A stretch of DNA of 7,016 nucleotides from Pseudomonadota bacterium (GCA_023460715.1 JAEWPH010000282.1:1-7016), one strand, 5' to 3'; counted from the first letter of the stretch, positions 1-6,588 are shown. Numbers and translations are program-made. The notes: generated by a model from the sequence alone, not told the origin.

Positions 1-83
1 CTCAGGCTCAGGTGCTGCTGCAAGCCTAGCGCGATGGCATGTCTTTCGCTCGCGTCCAGTTGTTCGTAGGTCTTGGTGGTCAT
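1..83 (-). CDS. IS30 family transposase, N-terminal fragment (continues past window edge)
   Basis: The minus-strand frame starts with ATG at 83-81 and reads MTTKTYEQLDASERHAIALG followed by LQQHLSL, with no stop before the window ends (27 whole codons). IS30 family transposases typically open with a short Tyr-x-Gln-Leu-x-x-x-Glu-Arg stretch that begins the N-terminal helix-turn-helix, and YEQLDASER fits that closely. This part of the protein binds the IS ends. The DDE catalytic core would lie beyond the window. The start is chosen because it is the only Met before the motif and because the presumed IS end follows about 20-45 bases upstream. Recognition rests on a short peptide, so the family call is probable rather than certain. 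Confidence 0.65.
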   Translation of the reverse strand, partial: MTTKTYEQLDASERHAIALGLQQHLSL

Positions 84-101
84 GGCTCAATCTGAAGAGT
101 G

Positions 102-128
102 TGTTGCACTCCGGATTTGAGGCCACCA
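102..128. repeat. Candidate terminal inverted repeat of the IS30-type element
   Basis: On the plus strand the segment runs from TGTTGCACTCC to GAGGCCACCA. Reversed, it gives the outward end TGGTGGCC-TCAAAT-CCGGAG-TGCAACA, which resembles the end of IS30 itself in the position of the TCAA and GCAACA blocks. It sits 19 bases upstream of the transposase start. The partner repeat is not in the window, so the outer boundary (taken as 128) could be off by a few bases. Confidence 0.45.
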
Positions 129-214
129 AGGGCCAGGGGCATATTTCATCCCTATATGGCTTTTGGGCACCCCTTGCTCCCCGAGGCCTTTTTTCCTCTA
201 CGCCCCTCTCCATG

Positions 215-245
215 AAAAAAGCCACGCTCCTGGAGCGTGGCTTTT
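215..245 (-). terminator. Rho-independent terminator of rlmD, probably bidirectional
   Basis: A perfect 9-bp stem, GCCACGCTC (221-229) with GAGCGTGGC (233-241), closes a 3-base loop. It is flanked by six A on the left and TTTT on the right. On the minus strand the stem is therefore followed by six U, a textbook intrinsic terminator 30-60 bases past the rlmD stop. The TTTT on the other side may also let it stop transcripts arriving from the IS side. Confidence 0.9.
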
Positions 246-275
246 GCTTGCGCGGTGCGCAGGAGCGGCGCCCGA

Positions 276-1712
276 TCAGGCGCGTTCGAACACCGCCATG
301 CTTTCCACGTGCGCCGTGTGCGGGAACATGTTGACCACGCCCGCTGCCACGCAGCGGTAGCCGGCCTGGTGCACCAGCAGCCCGGCGTCGCGCGCCAGCG
401 TGGCGGGGTTGCAGCTCACGTAGACGATGCGCTGGGGCGGCGTCCAGCCCTCGGCCGCGGCCGGCAGGGGCGGCGCGTCCTCGGCGCCGATGCGGGCCTG
501 GTGGATATCGGCGAGGGCCTTGGCCAGGGCGAAGGCGCCCTCGCGCGGCGGGTCGACCAGCCACTTGTCGGCCACGCCGTCGGCGACCAGCATCTCGGGC
601 GTCATCTCGAACAGGTTACGCGCTACGAAAGATGTAGCTGCAAGCGATTGACCAGCGGGCGCCAGAGCCTGATTGGACACATAGTTTTCACGTGAGCGGG
701 CCACCAGCGCCTCGCTGCCCTCGATGCCCAGTACCTCGCGGGCCTGGGTGGCGATGGGCAGCGTGAAGTTGCCCAGGCCGCAGAACCAGTCGATCACGCG
801 CTCGTCCTTGCCGGCGTCCAGCAGGCGCAACGCCTTGCTGACCAGCACCCGGTTGATGTGCGGGTTGACCTGCGTGAAGTCGGTCGGCTTGAAGGGCATG
901 ACGATGCCGAAATCGGGCAGCGCGTAAGACAGCTGCGGGCCGCCTTCGTCCAGAAGCCGAACGGTGTCCGGCCCCTTGGCCTGCAGCCACCACTGCACGC
1001 CGTGCTCCGCGGCAAAGGCGCGCAGCTTGGCAAGGTCACCGTCCGACAGCGGCTCCAGGTGGCGCAGCACCAGGGCCGTGACGTCGTCGCCGCAGGCCAG
1101 CTCGATCTGCGGGCAGGTGTCGCGCGCGTCCATGGACGCGATCAGCGCCCGCAGCGGCATGAGCATGGCGCTCACATGCGGCGGCAGCACGGGGCACACG
1201 CCCATGTCGGCGATGTAGCGGCTCTTGCGTTCGTGGAACCCCACCAGCACCGTGCCCTTCTTGATGACGTGGCGCACGGCGAGGCGGGCGCGGTAGCGGT
1301 AGCCCCAGGCCGGCCCTTCGATGGGGCGCATCACCGTCTCGGGCTTGACCTTGCCCAGGTGCCAGAGGTTGTCTTCCAGTACGCGCTGTTTGGCGGCGAC
1401 CTGCGCGCCCACATGCAGATGCTGCATCTTGCAGCCGCCACAGGCCCCGCCGTGCAGGCCGAAGTGCGGGCAACCCGGGCGCACGCGCTGGGGCGATTCG
1501 CGGTGGATGGCCGTGAGGCTGGCCTGCTCCCAGTTGTTCTTCTTGCGGTGGGTGTTGGCGCTGACGATCTCGAAGGTGAGAGCGCCGTCGATGAAGACGA
1601 CCTTGCCATCGGGCTTGCGGGCCACGCCTTGGGCGTCCATGTCCATGGACGTCACTTCGAGCCAGCCGGGGGGGAGATCGTTGGGGGAGGTTTGTTCTGT
1701 GGGGTCGCTCAT
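276..1712 (-). CDS. rlmD: 23S rRNA (uracil-1939-C5)-methyltransferase RlmD
   Basis: The 478-residue product is a TrmA/RumA-type SAM-dependent enzyme that makes m5U1939 in 23S rRNA. Domain order: a TRAM RNA-binding domain at about 16-70; a [4Fe-4S] cysteine set C81, C91, C94 (in CGGCKMQH) and C173; a central RNA-contact region; and a Rossmann methyltransferase domain with WFCGLGNF (309-316), DPPREG (387-392), the nucleophile C434 in [12 protein letters not shown] and the likely general base E470 in HTAHVES. All key residues are present. It is somewhat longer than E. coli RlmD (433). The frame stays open 85 codons further upstream, but that part overlaps the secreted-protein gene and is compositionally unlike a protein, so I start at ATG 1712-1710, preceded by a weak GTGGGG. 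Residues about 347-364 are encoded by a repeat-like segment with unusual codons (see 612-678). The gene starts 34 bases after the upstream same-strand gene and ends at a strong terminator. Confidence 0.95.
   Translation of the reverse strand: MSDPTEQTSPNDLPPGWLEVTSMDMDAQGVARKPDGKVVFIDGALTFEIVSANTHRKKNNWEQASLTAIHRESPQRVRPGCPHFGLHGGACGGCKMQHLHVGAQVAAKQRVLEDNLWHLGKVKPETVMRPIEGPAWGYRYRARLAVRHVIKKGTVLVGFHERKSRYIADMGVCPVLPPHVSAMLMPLRALIASMDARDTCPQIELACGDDVTALVLRHLEPLSDGDLAKLRAFAAEHGVQWWLQAKGPDTVRLLDEGGPQLSYALPDFGIVMPFKPTDFTQVNPHINRVLVSKALRLLDAGKDERVIDWFCGLGNFTLPIATQAREVLGIEGSEALVARSRENYVSNQALAPAGQSLAATSFVARNLFEMTPEMLVADGVADKWLVDPPREGAFALAKALADIHQARIGAEDAPPLPAAAEGWTPPQRIVYVSCNPATLARDAGLLVHQAGYRCVAAGVVNMFPHTAHVESMAVFERA
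612..678 (+). repeat. Diverged copy of the Comamonadaceae-type structured repeat, inside rlmD
   Basis: Core 622-671 aligns with the reverse complement of the repeat after putA. By my count, 29 of the first 46 aligned positions match without a gap. Shared blocks are GCTA, TAGCTG, GCG-x-TTG and GCGCCAGAG. Hairpin GCTAC (622-626)/GTAGC (634-638) has the same 5-7-5 geometry as GCTAT/ATAGC in the other copy, with one base pair swapped on both sides. The second hairpin keeps its 6-7-6 spacing but only the outer GCG/CGC pairs remain. A short CAGG (612-615)/CCTG (668-671) pairing may correspond to the outer stem. The segment encodes RlmD residues about 348-364 in frame. Its codons (GCT, GGT, CAA, CTT, ACA, TCT, GTA) contrast with the GC-ending codons around it. 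Confidence 0.55.
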
Positions 1713-1746
1713 ACCCCACGATTGTCTCAGAGCGAGGGGGCCCGCC

Positions 1747-2052
1747 TCAGCCCCGGTCGGCGCGCGGCGGGCGCTGCATGAAGCCGCCGTAGCCGCTGCC
1801 GGTGGCCGCGGTGGGCAGGCGGTTGATTTCCAGCTCGCAGCCGTTGTTGTCCAGCGTGAACACCATGGTGCCGCCGGGCACGACCTGGGGCACGGTCTGG
1901 TGCAGCTGGGGCGCCATGTCGACCGGCGGGACGGTCGAGCGGTAGACGAGCTGCTGGTCGGCGCCATAGACCTGGTAGCAGGCGGCCGACGCGCCCTGGC
2001 TGGCCAGGCCCGCCAGCAGGGCCGCGGCGGCGTAGCGGATGGCTGGTTGCAT
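1747..2052 (-). CDS. Small secreted protein of unknown function
   Basis: The product has 101 residues. A clear Sec signal peptide spans residues 1-23: a short basic start, the hydrophobic run [10 protein letters not shown], and a cleavage site after ASA. The predicted mature protein of about 78 residues has two cysteines (C25 and C72) that could form one disulfide in the periplasm. It reads [15 protein letters not shown] near its start and ends in a Gly/Arg/Pro-rich tail. I do not recognise a named domain. From memory, similar small proteins occur as hypotheticals next to housekeeping genes in Acidovorax-like genomes, but this was not checked. The start is supported by a GAGGA ribosome-binding site at 2065-2061 with 8 bases of spacing. 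It ends 34 bases before rlmD on the same strand, so the two may be co-transcribed. Confidence 0.75.
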   Translation of the reverse strand: MQPAIRYAAAALLAGLASQGASAACYQVYGADQQLVYRSTVPPVDMAPQLHQTVPQVVPGGTMVFTLDNNGCELEINRLPTAATGSGYGGFMQRPPRADRG

Positions 2053-2105
2053 GGTGTGTGTCCTCGTTTCTTAAAATGTGCAGGGCATTATTGCGGAGAA
2101 GCCGG

Positions 2106-2121
2106 GCCGGCTCCAGCCGGC
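2106..2121 (-). terminator. GC-rich hairpin after the Lrp-type gene, possible weak terminator
   Basis: GCCGGCT (2106-2112) and AGCCGGC (2115-2121) are perfect complements with a 2-base gap, which in practice gives a 6-bp stem with a 4-base loop. It lies 19 bases past the stop of the Lrp/AsnC gene on the minus strand. No real U-tract follows (CTTCTCC), so intrinsic termination is doubtful. It could pause polymerase or simply be chance in GC-rich DNA. Confidence 0.3.
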
Positions 2122-2139
2122 GATGGCCCCGGGGCTGCG

Positions 2140-2616
2140 TCAGCCCAGATGCAGGTGGGTGGAATGCTTGACCTCTTCCATCACCGCGTAGGTGCGCGTC
2201 TCGCGCACGCCGGGCAGTTGCCAGAGGACGTTGCCGGCGAACTCGCGGTAGGCCGTCATGTCGGCGTTGCGGGTCTTGAGCAGGTAGTCGAAGCCGCCCG
2301 CCACCATGTGGCATTCCATGATGGCCGGGTGCACCTGCACCGCCGCCTTGAACTCATCGAACACATTGGGCGTGGTGCGGTCGAGCAGCACTTCGACGAA
2401 CACCAGCATGCCCGCGCCCAGCTTCAGCGGGTTGAGCCGCGCCTCGTAGCCCAGGATGTAGCCGTCACGCGTCAGCCGCTGCACCCGGGCCAGCACCGCG
2501 GTGGGCGACAGGGCGACGCTCTCGGCCAGCTTCAGGTTGGCGATGCGCCCGTCTTCCTGCAGGATCTTCAGGATCTTGCGGTCGATGCGGTCCAGATCGT
2601 TTTGCTCAAGGGCCAT
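2140..2616 (-). CDS. Lrp/AsnC family transcriptional regulator, probable proline-responsive regulator of putA
   Basis: The product has 158 residues, the normal size for the family. An N-terminal winged helix-turn-helix spans about 8-58 (LDRIDRKILKILQEDGRI opens it; the recognition helix lies near 36-50, SPTAVLARVQRLTRDG). A RAM ligand-binding and oligomerisation domain follows at about 68-150, with the typical GGFDYLLK at 107-114. Such proteins form dimers to octamers that wrap DNA and sense amino acids. The gene is divergent from putA across 133 bases. This PutA has no DNA-binding domain of its own, which makes proline-dependent control of putA, and probably autoregulation, the best reading. 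It would play the role called PutR in other bacteria (inference from context, so no symbol is given). No clear Shine-Dalgarno precedes the ATG at 2616-2614. Confidence 0.9.
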   Translation of the reverse strand: MALEQNDLDRIDRKILKILQEDGRIANLKLAESVALSPTAVLARVQRLTRDGYILGYEARLNPLKLGAGMLVFVEVLLDRTTPNVFDEFKAAVQVHPAIMECHMVAGGFDYLLKTRNADMTAYREFAGNVLWQLPGVRETRTYAVMEEVKHSTHLHLG

Positions 2617-2749
2617 GGATAGATTTTTATGAGGCGAATGGCTTTATTTTCGAACATTTATTCGATCAGATTCGCCAGATGATGGCGCCAATCATCATCC
2701 CGTCCCGTCATCGGATCCGCCGACGCCCCGCCCCGCCTCCATTACGTCT
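2617..2749. promoter_or_regulatory. Divergent promoter/operator region between the Lrp-type gene and putA
   Basis: This 133-base AT-richer stretch must carry the promoters of both genes. It contains a 7-bp inverted repeat, GGCGAAT (2633-2639) and ATTCGCC (2670-2676), enclosing a shorter dyad (2650-2665). TTCG/CGAA motifs recur at 2635, 2649, 2651, 2661 and 2671. A second small dyad, ATGAT (2679-2683)/ATCAT (2691-2695), flanks GGCGCCA. Several spaced half-sites are what Lrp-type regulators usually bind. I could not assign convincing -35/-10 boxes on either strand. The 40 bases before putA are C-rich and have no Shine-Dalgarno. Confidence 0.6.
2650..2665. promoter_or_regulatory. Candidate Lrp-type operator
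   Basis: The sequence TCGAA-CATTTA-TTCGA is a perfect 5-bp dyad around an AT-only or nearly AT-only 6-base centre. This is the arrangement expected for an Lrp/AsnC dimer site (short outer arms and a flexible A/T centre). It is nested inside the larger GGCGAAT/ATTCGCC repeat, though the two centres differ by 3 bases. Binding by the adjacent regulator is inferred. Confidence 0.45.
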
Positions 2750-5700
2750 ATGACCATCGCCACCGCCCACACTGCAGCCGCCCCGTCATTCGCGCCCCGC
2801 GGCGCGGACAACCACCCGCTGCGCCATGCCATCACGGCGGCCTACCGCCGGCCCGAGCCCGAAGCGCTGGCACCGCTGCTGGACCTGGCCCGCGTGCCGC
2901 ACAGCGTGGGAGCCGACATCCAGGCCCTGGCCCTGCGCCTGGCCGACACGCTGCGCCACCGAAAGGCCGCCGGCGGCCGCGCCGGCATCGTGCAGGGCCT
3001 GCTGCAGGAGTTCGCGCTGTCGTCACAGGAGGGCGTGGCGCTGATGTGCCTGGCCGAGGCGCTGCTGCGCATTCCCGATGCCGCCACGCGCGATGCGCTG
3101 ATCCGCGACAAGATCAGCACCGGCGACTGGGAGCCGCATCTGGGCAAGAGCCCCTCGCTTTTCGTCAACGCTGCGACCTGGGGCCTGCTGCTCACCGGCA
3201 AGCTGGTGGCCACGCACAGCGAACGCGGCCTGAGCGCCGCGCTGCGCAAGCTCACCGCCAAGGGCGGCGAGCCGCTGATCCGCAAGGGCGTGGACATGGC
3301 GATGCGCATGATGGGCGAGCAGTTCGTGACCGGCGAGACCATCGGCCAGGCGCTGTCCAACGCCCGGCCGCTGGAGGCGCAGGGCTTTAGCTACTCGTAC
3401 GACATGCTGGGCGAAGCCGCCCTCACCGCGCAGGACGCGGCGCGCTACATGCAGTCGTACGTGAACGCGATCCACGCCATCGGCAAGGCCTCCAACGGCC
3501 GCGGCGTGTACGAAGGCCCGGGCATCTCCATCAAGCTGTCGGCCCTGCACCCGCGCTACAGCCGCGCCCAGCACGCGCGCGTGATGGACGAGCTCTACCC
3601 CGTTGTGCTGCAGCTGGTGGAGCTGGCCCGCGGCTACGACATCGGCCTGAACATCGACGCCGAAGAGGCCGACCGGCTGGAGCTGTCGCTCGACCTGCTG
3701 GAGCGGCTGTGCCATGCACCGTCGCTGGCGGGCTGGAACGGCATCGGCTTCGTCATCCAGGCCTACCAGAAGCGCTGCCCCTTCGTGATCGATTACGTGA
3801 TCGATTTGGCCCGCCGCAGCGGCCACCGGCTGATGATCCGCCTGGTCAAGGGCGCGTACTGGGACAGCGAGATCAAGCGCGCCCAGGTCGATGGCCTGGC
3901 CGACTACCCCGTCTACACGCGCAAGTCGCACACCGACGTGGCGTACATCGCCTGCGCGCGCAAGCTGCTGGCCGCGCCCGAGGCCGTGTACCCGCAGTTC
4001 GCCACGCACAACGCGCAGACGCTGGCCACCATCTACCAGCTGGCAGACCCCGCCACCTACCAGCCCGGGCAGTACGAGTTCCAGTGCCTGCACGGCATGG
4101 GCGAGCCGCTGTACGAACAGGTCGTGGGCCCACTGGCGGCCGGCAAGCTGGGCCGGCCCTGCCGCATCTACGCCCCCGTCGGCACGCACGAGACGCTGCT
4201 CGCCTACCTAGTGCGCCGGCTGCTGGAAAACGGCGCCAACACCTCATTCGTGAACCGCGTGGCCGATGCCACCCTGCCGCTGGAAACGCTGGTCGGCAAC
4301 CCGGTGGCCACGGTGGACGCGGACACCGCCGCCGAAGGCCGGGCCGCCCTGCCCCACCCGCGCATTCCGCTGCCGCGCCAGCTCTACGGCCCGCGCCGCG
4401 CCAACTCGGCCGGGCTGGACCTGTCCAGCGAAGACGTGCTGCGCACGCTCGACGCGGCCCTGGCCGCCAGCGCGGGCCAGCAGTGGCATGCCGAGCCGAT
4501 CATCGACGGGCCCGTTGCCGGGGGTACCACCACGGCCGTGCGCAACCCGGCGCGGCACGCCGACGTGGTCGGCCAGGTGCAGGAAGCGGCCGAGGCCGAT
4601 GTGGACACCGCGCTGCAGGCCGCGCAGTCCGCACTGCCGGCCTGGTCTGGCGTGGCGCCCGCTGAGCGCGCCACCGCGCTGCGCCGCGCGGCCGACCTGC
4701 TGGAGGACAGCACCGTGCCGCTGCTCGGCCTGCTGATGCGCGAGGCCGGCAAGACAGCCGCCAACGCCATCGCCGAGGTGCGCGAGGCGGTGGACTTTCT
4801 GCGCTACTACGCGGCGCAGACGGCCGAACACTTCGATAACGCCACGCACCGGCCGCTGGGCCCGGTGGTGTGCATCAGTCCCTGGAACTTTCCGCTGGCG
4901 ATCTTCCTGGGCCAGGTGGCCGCCGCGCTGGCGGCCGGCAACACCGTGCTGGCCAAGCCCGCCGAGCAAACGCCCCTGGTAGCCGCCGAGGCCGTGCGCC
5001 TGCTGCACCAGGCCGGCGTTCCGGCCGGCGCCGTGCAGCTGCTGCCGGGCCGGGGCGAGACCGTGGGCGCGCGCCTGGTGGGCGACGCGCGGGTGATGGG
5101 CGTGATGTTCACCGGCTCCACCGACGTGGCCCGCCTTCTGCAGCGCAGCGTGGCCGGGCGCCTGGATGCAAACGGCCGGCCGATTCCGCTGATCGCCGAG
5201 ACCGGCGGCCAGAACGCGATGATCGTGGACTCTTCCGCGCTGGTGGAACAGGTGGTGGTGGACGTGGTGGCTTCTGCCTTCGACAGCGCAGGCCAGCGCT
5301 GCTCCGCCCTGCGCGTGCTGTGCGTGCAGGAGGACGCGGCCGACCGCGTGATCTCGATGCTGAAGGGCGCCATGGCCGAGCTGCAGGTGGGCAACCCCGG
5401 CCTGCTCGCCGTGGACGTGGGCCCGGTGATCGACGAAGAGGCGCGTGCCGGCATCGAGCAGCACATCAGCGCCCTGCGCGCGCAGGGCCGCCGCGTGTTC
5501 CAGCAAGGCGTGGCGGGCGAGGTAGCGGCAGCCGGCACCTTCGTGGCACCCACGCTCATCGAGCTGAACAGCATCGCCGAACTGCAGCGCGAGGTGTTTG
5601 GCCCCGTGCTGCACGTGGTGCGCTATGCCCGCGAGCGCATGGACGCGCTGCTCGACCAGATCAACGCCACCGGCTACGGCCTCACTCAGGGCTTGCACAC

Positions 5701-6502
5701 GCGCATCGACGAGACGGTGGAGCGCGTGGTGCAGCGCGCCCATGCCGGCAACGTGTACGTGAACCGCAACATGGTGGGCGCCGTGGTGGGCGTTCAGCCC
5801 TTCGGCGGAGAAGGCCTGTCGGGCACAGGCCCCAAGGCGGGCGGACCGCTCTACCTGCTGCGCCTGCTGTCGCAGCACCCGGCCGGCGCGGCGCAGGCGG
5901 CCATCGCCAGCACCGCCACTGTCGCGCCCGACGCGCAGGCCCGCACCGCGCTGCAGCCGACGCTGCACGCGCTGGCCGAATGGGCCCACGCGGGCGGCCG
6001 CACGGCGCTGGTCGCCGCCTGCGCCGCGCTGGGCCAGTCCAGCGTGGCCGGGCTGTCGGCCACGCTGCCAGGCCCCACTGGGGAGCGCAACCAGTACACG
6101 CTGGCGCCCCGCGCCCGCACCCTGTGCCTGGCCGCATCGGACGGCGACCGGCTGGCCCAGCTGGCGGCCGTCTTGGCGGTCGGTGGGACGGCCGTGTGGC
6201 CGCAGCACGAAGCCGCCGCGTTGCGCGGGCAGCTGCCAGCAACGGTGCAGAAGCGCATCGCCCTGGTGAGCGACTGGCAGGACGGCGCGGTGGCGCTGGA
6301 CGCCGTGCTCCACCATGGCGATGCCGATTCCCTGCGCCGCGTGTGCGCGGCTGTGGCGCAGCGCCCTGGCGCCATCGTCGGCGTCACCGGCCTGGCCCCG
6401 GGCGCCACGGACATCCCGCTGGAGCGGCTGGTGATCGAGCGCGCGCTGAGCGTGAACACGGCCGCGGCAGGCGGCAACGCCAGCCTGATGACCATGGCTT
6501 GA
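2750..6502 (+). CDS. putA: Bifunctional proline dehydrogenase / L-glutamate gamma-semialdehyde (P5C) dehydrogenase PutA
   Basis: The 1250-residue enzyme oxidises L-proline to P5C with FAD, passing electrons to quinone at the membrane, and then P5C to glutamate with NAD. The PRODH barrel covers about 110-510: GISIKLSALHPRY (258-270), NIDAEEADRLE (301-311), RLVKGAYWDSEIK (364-376), FATHNAQT (417-424) and RRLLENGANTSFVNR (489-503). R489/R490 match the pair that binds the proline carboxylate. The aldehyde dehydrogenase domain covers about 580-1045: PWNFP (711-715), FTGS (787-790), ETGGQ with base E817, nucleophile C851 in GQRCSA, and PFGGEGLSGTGPKAGG (1017-1032). A C-terminal ALDH-fold domain follows, ending in SVNTAAAGGNASLM (1234-1247), the conserved tail of long PutAs that helps seal the substrate tunnel. 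The N-terminal ribbon-helix-helix domain of E. coli PutA (1320 aa) is absent, so this is the bifunctional long form (type B). No Shine-Dalgarno is visible before ATG 2750. Confidence 0.97.
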   Translation: MTIATAHTAAAPSFAPRGADNHPLRHAITAAYRRPEPEALAPLLDLARVPHSVGADIQALALRLADTLRHRKAAGGRAGIVQGLLQEFALSSQEGVALMCLAEALLRIPDAATRDALIRDKISTGDWEPHLGKSPSLFVNAATWGLLLTGKLVATHSERGLSAALRKLTAKGGEPLIRKGVDMAMRMMGEQFVTGETIGQALSNARPLEAQGFSYSYDMLGEAALTAQDAARYMQSYVNAIHAIGKASNGRGVYEGPGISIKLSALHPRYSRAQHARVMDELYPVVLQLVELARGYDIGLNIDAEEADRLELSLDLLERLCHAPSLAGWNGIGFVIQAYQKRCPFVIDYVIDLARRSGHRLMIRLVKGAYWDSEIKRAQVDGLADYPVYTRKSHTDVAYIACARKLLAAPEAVYPQFATHNAQTLATIYQLADPATYQPGQYEFQCLHGMGEPLYEQVVGPLAAGKLGRPCRIYAPVGTHETLLAYLVRRLLENGANTSFVNRVADATLPLETLVGNPVATVDADTAAEGRAALPHPRIPLPRQLYGPRRANSAGLDLSSEDVLRTLDAALAASAGQQWHAEPIIDGPVAGGTTTAVRNPARHADVVGQVQEAAEADVDTALQAAQSALPAWSGVAPAERATALRRAADLLEDSTVPLLGLLMREAGKTAANAIAEVREAVDFLRYYAAQTAEHFDNATHRPLGPVVCISPWNFPLAIFLGQVAAALAAGNTVLAKPAEQTPLVAAEAVRLLHQAGVPAGAVQLLPGRGETVGARLVGDARVMGVMFTGSTDVARLLQRSVAGRLDANGRPIPLIAETGGQNAMIVDSSALVEQVVVDVVASAFDSAGQRCSALRVLCVQEDAADRVISMLKGAMAELQVGNPGLLAVDVGPVIDEEARAGIEQHISALRAQGRRVFQQGVAGEVAAAGTFVAPTLIELNSIAELQREVFGPVLHVVRYARERMDALLDQINATGYGLTQGLHTRIDETVERVVQRAHAGNVYVNRNMVGAVVGVQPFGGEGLSGTGPKAGGPLYLLRLLSQHPAGAAQAAIASTATVAPDAQARTALQPTLHALAEWAHAGGRTALVAACAALGQSSVAGLSATLPGPTGERNQYTLAPRARTLCLAASDGDRLAQLAAVLAVGGTAVWPQHEAAALRGQLPATVQKRIALVSDWQDGAVALDAVLHHGDADSLRRVCAAVAQRPGAIVGVTGLAPGATDIPLERLVIERALSVNTAAAGGNASLMTMA

Positions 6503-6525
6503 GGCTTAAGAATTCAAGCCTTTTT
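6500..6525 (+). terminator. Rho-independent terminator overlapping the putA stop codon
   Basis: AGGCTT (6502-6507) pairs with AAGCCT (6516-6521) around the 8-base loop AAGAATTC, and T at 6521-6525 gives a five-U tail. The stem begins on the last base of the TGA stop. A G-U pair (6501/6522) can extend it. This is a modest but well-formed intrinsic terminator for putA. It abuts the structured repeat that follows. Confidence 0.65.
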
Positions 6526-6588
6526 GGCCTCTGGCGCTTATTCCACAAGCGCAATCAGCTATTAATTTTATAGCAACATAAAGAGGCC
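6526..6588. repeat. Structured intergenic repeat able to form a three-way junction
   Basis: Three nested pairings are visible. The outer stem is GGCCTCT (6526-6532) with AGAGGCC (6582-6588). Hairpin one is GCGCTT (6534-6539) with AAGCGC (6547-6552), 7-base loop. Hairpin two is GCTAT (6558-6562) with ATAGC (6570-6574), 7-base loop. The element fills most of the 100 bases between putA and the convergent DUF2325 gene. It is AT-richer than its surroundings. I recognise the TAGCTG...GCGCTT...AAGCGC...AGAGGCC pattern as a dispersed repeat common in Comamonadaceae genomes (memory, not searched). Its function is unknown. A related segment lies inside rlmD. Confidence 0.7.

Larger units (their letters stand above)
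1..128 (-). mobile_element. Left end of an IS30-type insertion sequence (truncated by window edge)
   Basis: The segment combines the N-terminus of an IS30-like transposase, running off the left edge, with a candidate terminal inverted repeat at about 102-128. Read on the minus strand, that end begins TGGTGGCCTCAAAT and continues to GAGTGCAACA. This has the same layout as IS30 family ends, where a TCAA core is followed about ten bases later by GCAACA (family knowledge recalled, not searched). The element lies downstream of the rlmD terminator and does not interrupt a visible gene. The other end and the target duplication are outside the window, so whether the element is intact is unknown. Confidence 0.6.

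Noticed and set aside
129..214. Possible small gene or promoter between the IS end and the rlmD terminator
   Set aside because: The open frames here are short and read through the terminator hairpin. The only structure seen is a weak CATAT (140-144)/ATATG (154-158) dyad, which is not enough to support a call.
1713..1967. An 85-codon in-frame extension upstream of the rlmD start
   Set aside because: It overlaps the secreted-protein gene in another frame and encodes a Ser/Arg/Pro/Ala-rich sequence typical of an out-of-frame reading in GC-rich DNA. RlmD homology (TRAM domain) begins only after the Met at 1712.
2132..2146. GGGCT-N5-AGCCC hairpin across the Lrp-type gene's stop codon
   Set aside because: A 5-bp stem with no U-tract lying partly in coding sequence is readily explained by chance in GC-rich DNA.
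1321..2622. A 433-residue plus-strand open frame spanning three minus-strand genes
   Set aside because: It runs antisense through rlmD, the secreted-protein gene and the Lrp-type gene, including the intergenic gaps. Low-complexity His/Gly/Arg/Ala composition and no recognisable domain.
3023..4189. A 388-residue open frame on the minus strand opposite the proline dehydrogenase domain
   Set aside because: Same compositional signature as the other antisense frames, with no motifs and no ribosome-binding site of note. It is a shadow of putA.
4244..6316. A 690-residue open frame on the minus strand opposite putA
   Set aside because: It is antisense to strongly conserved PutA domains, rich in His/Gly/Arg/Gln with no recognisable motif. 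Such long antisense frames are expected in GC-rich genes with strong codon bias.
4870..6573. A 567-residue plus-strand frame inside and past the end of putA
   Set aside because: It is Arg/Gly/Pro/Ala-rich, in an alternative frame of the aldehyde dehydrogenase coding sequence, and extends into the intergenic repeat. No protein-like motifs.
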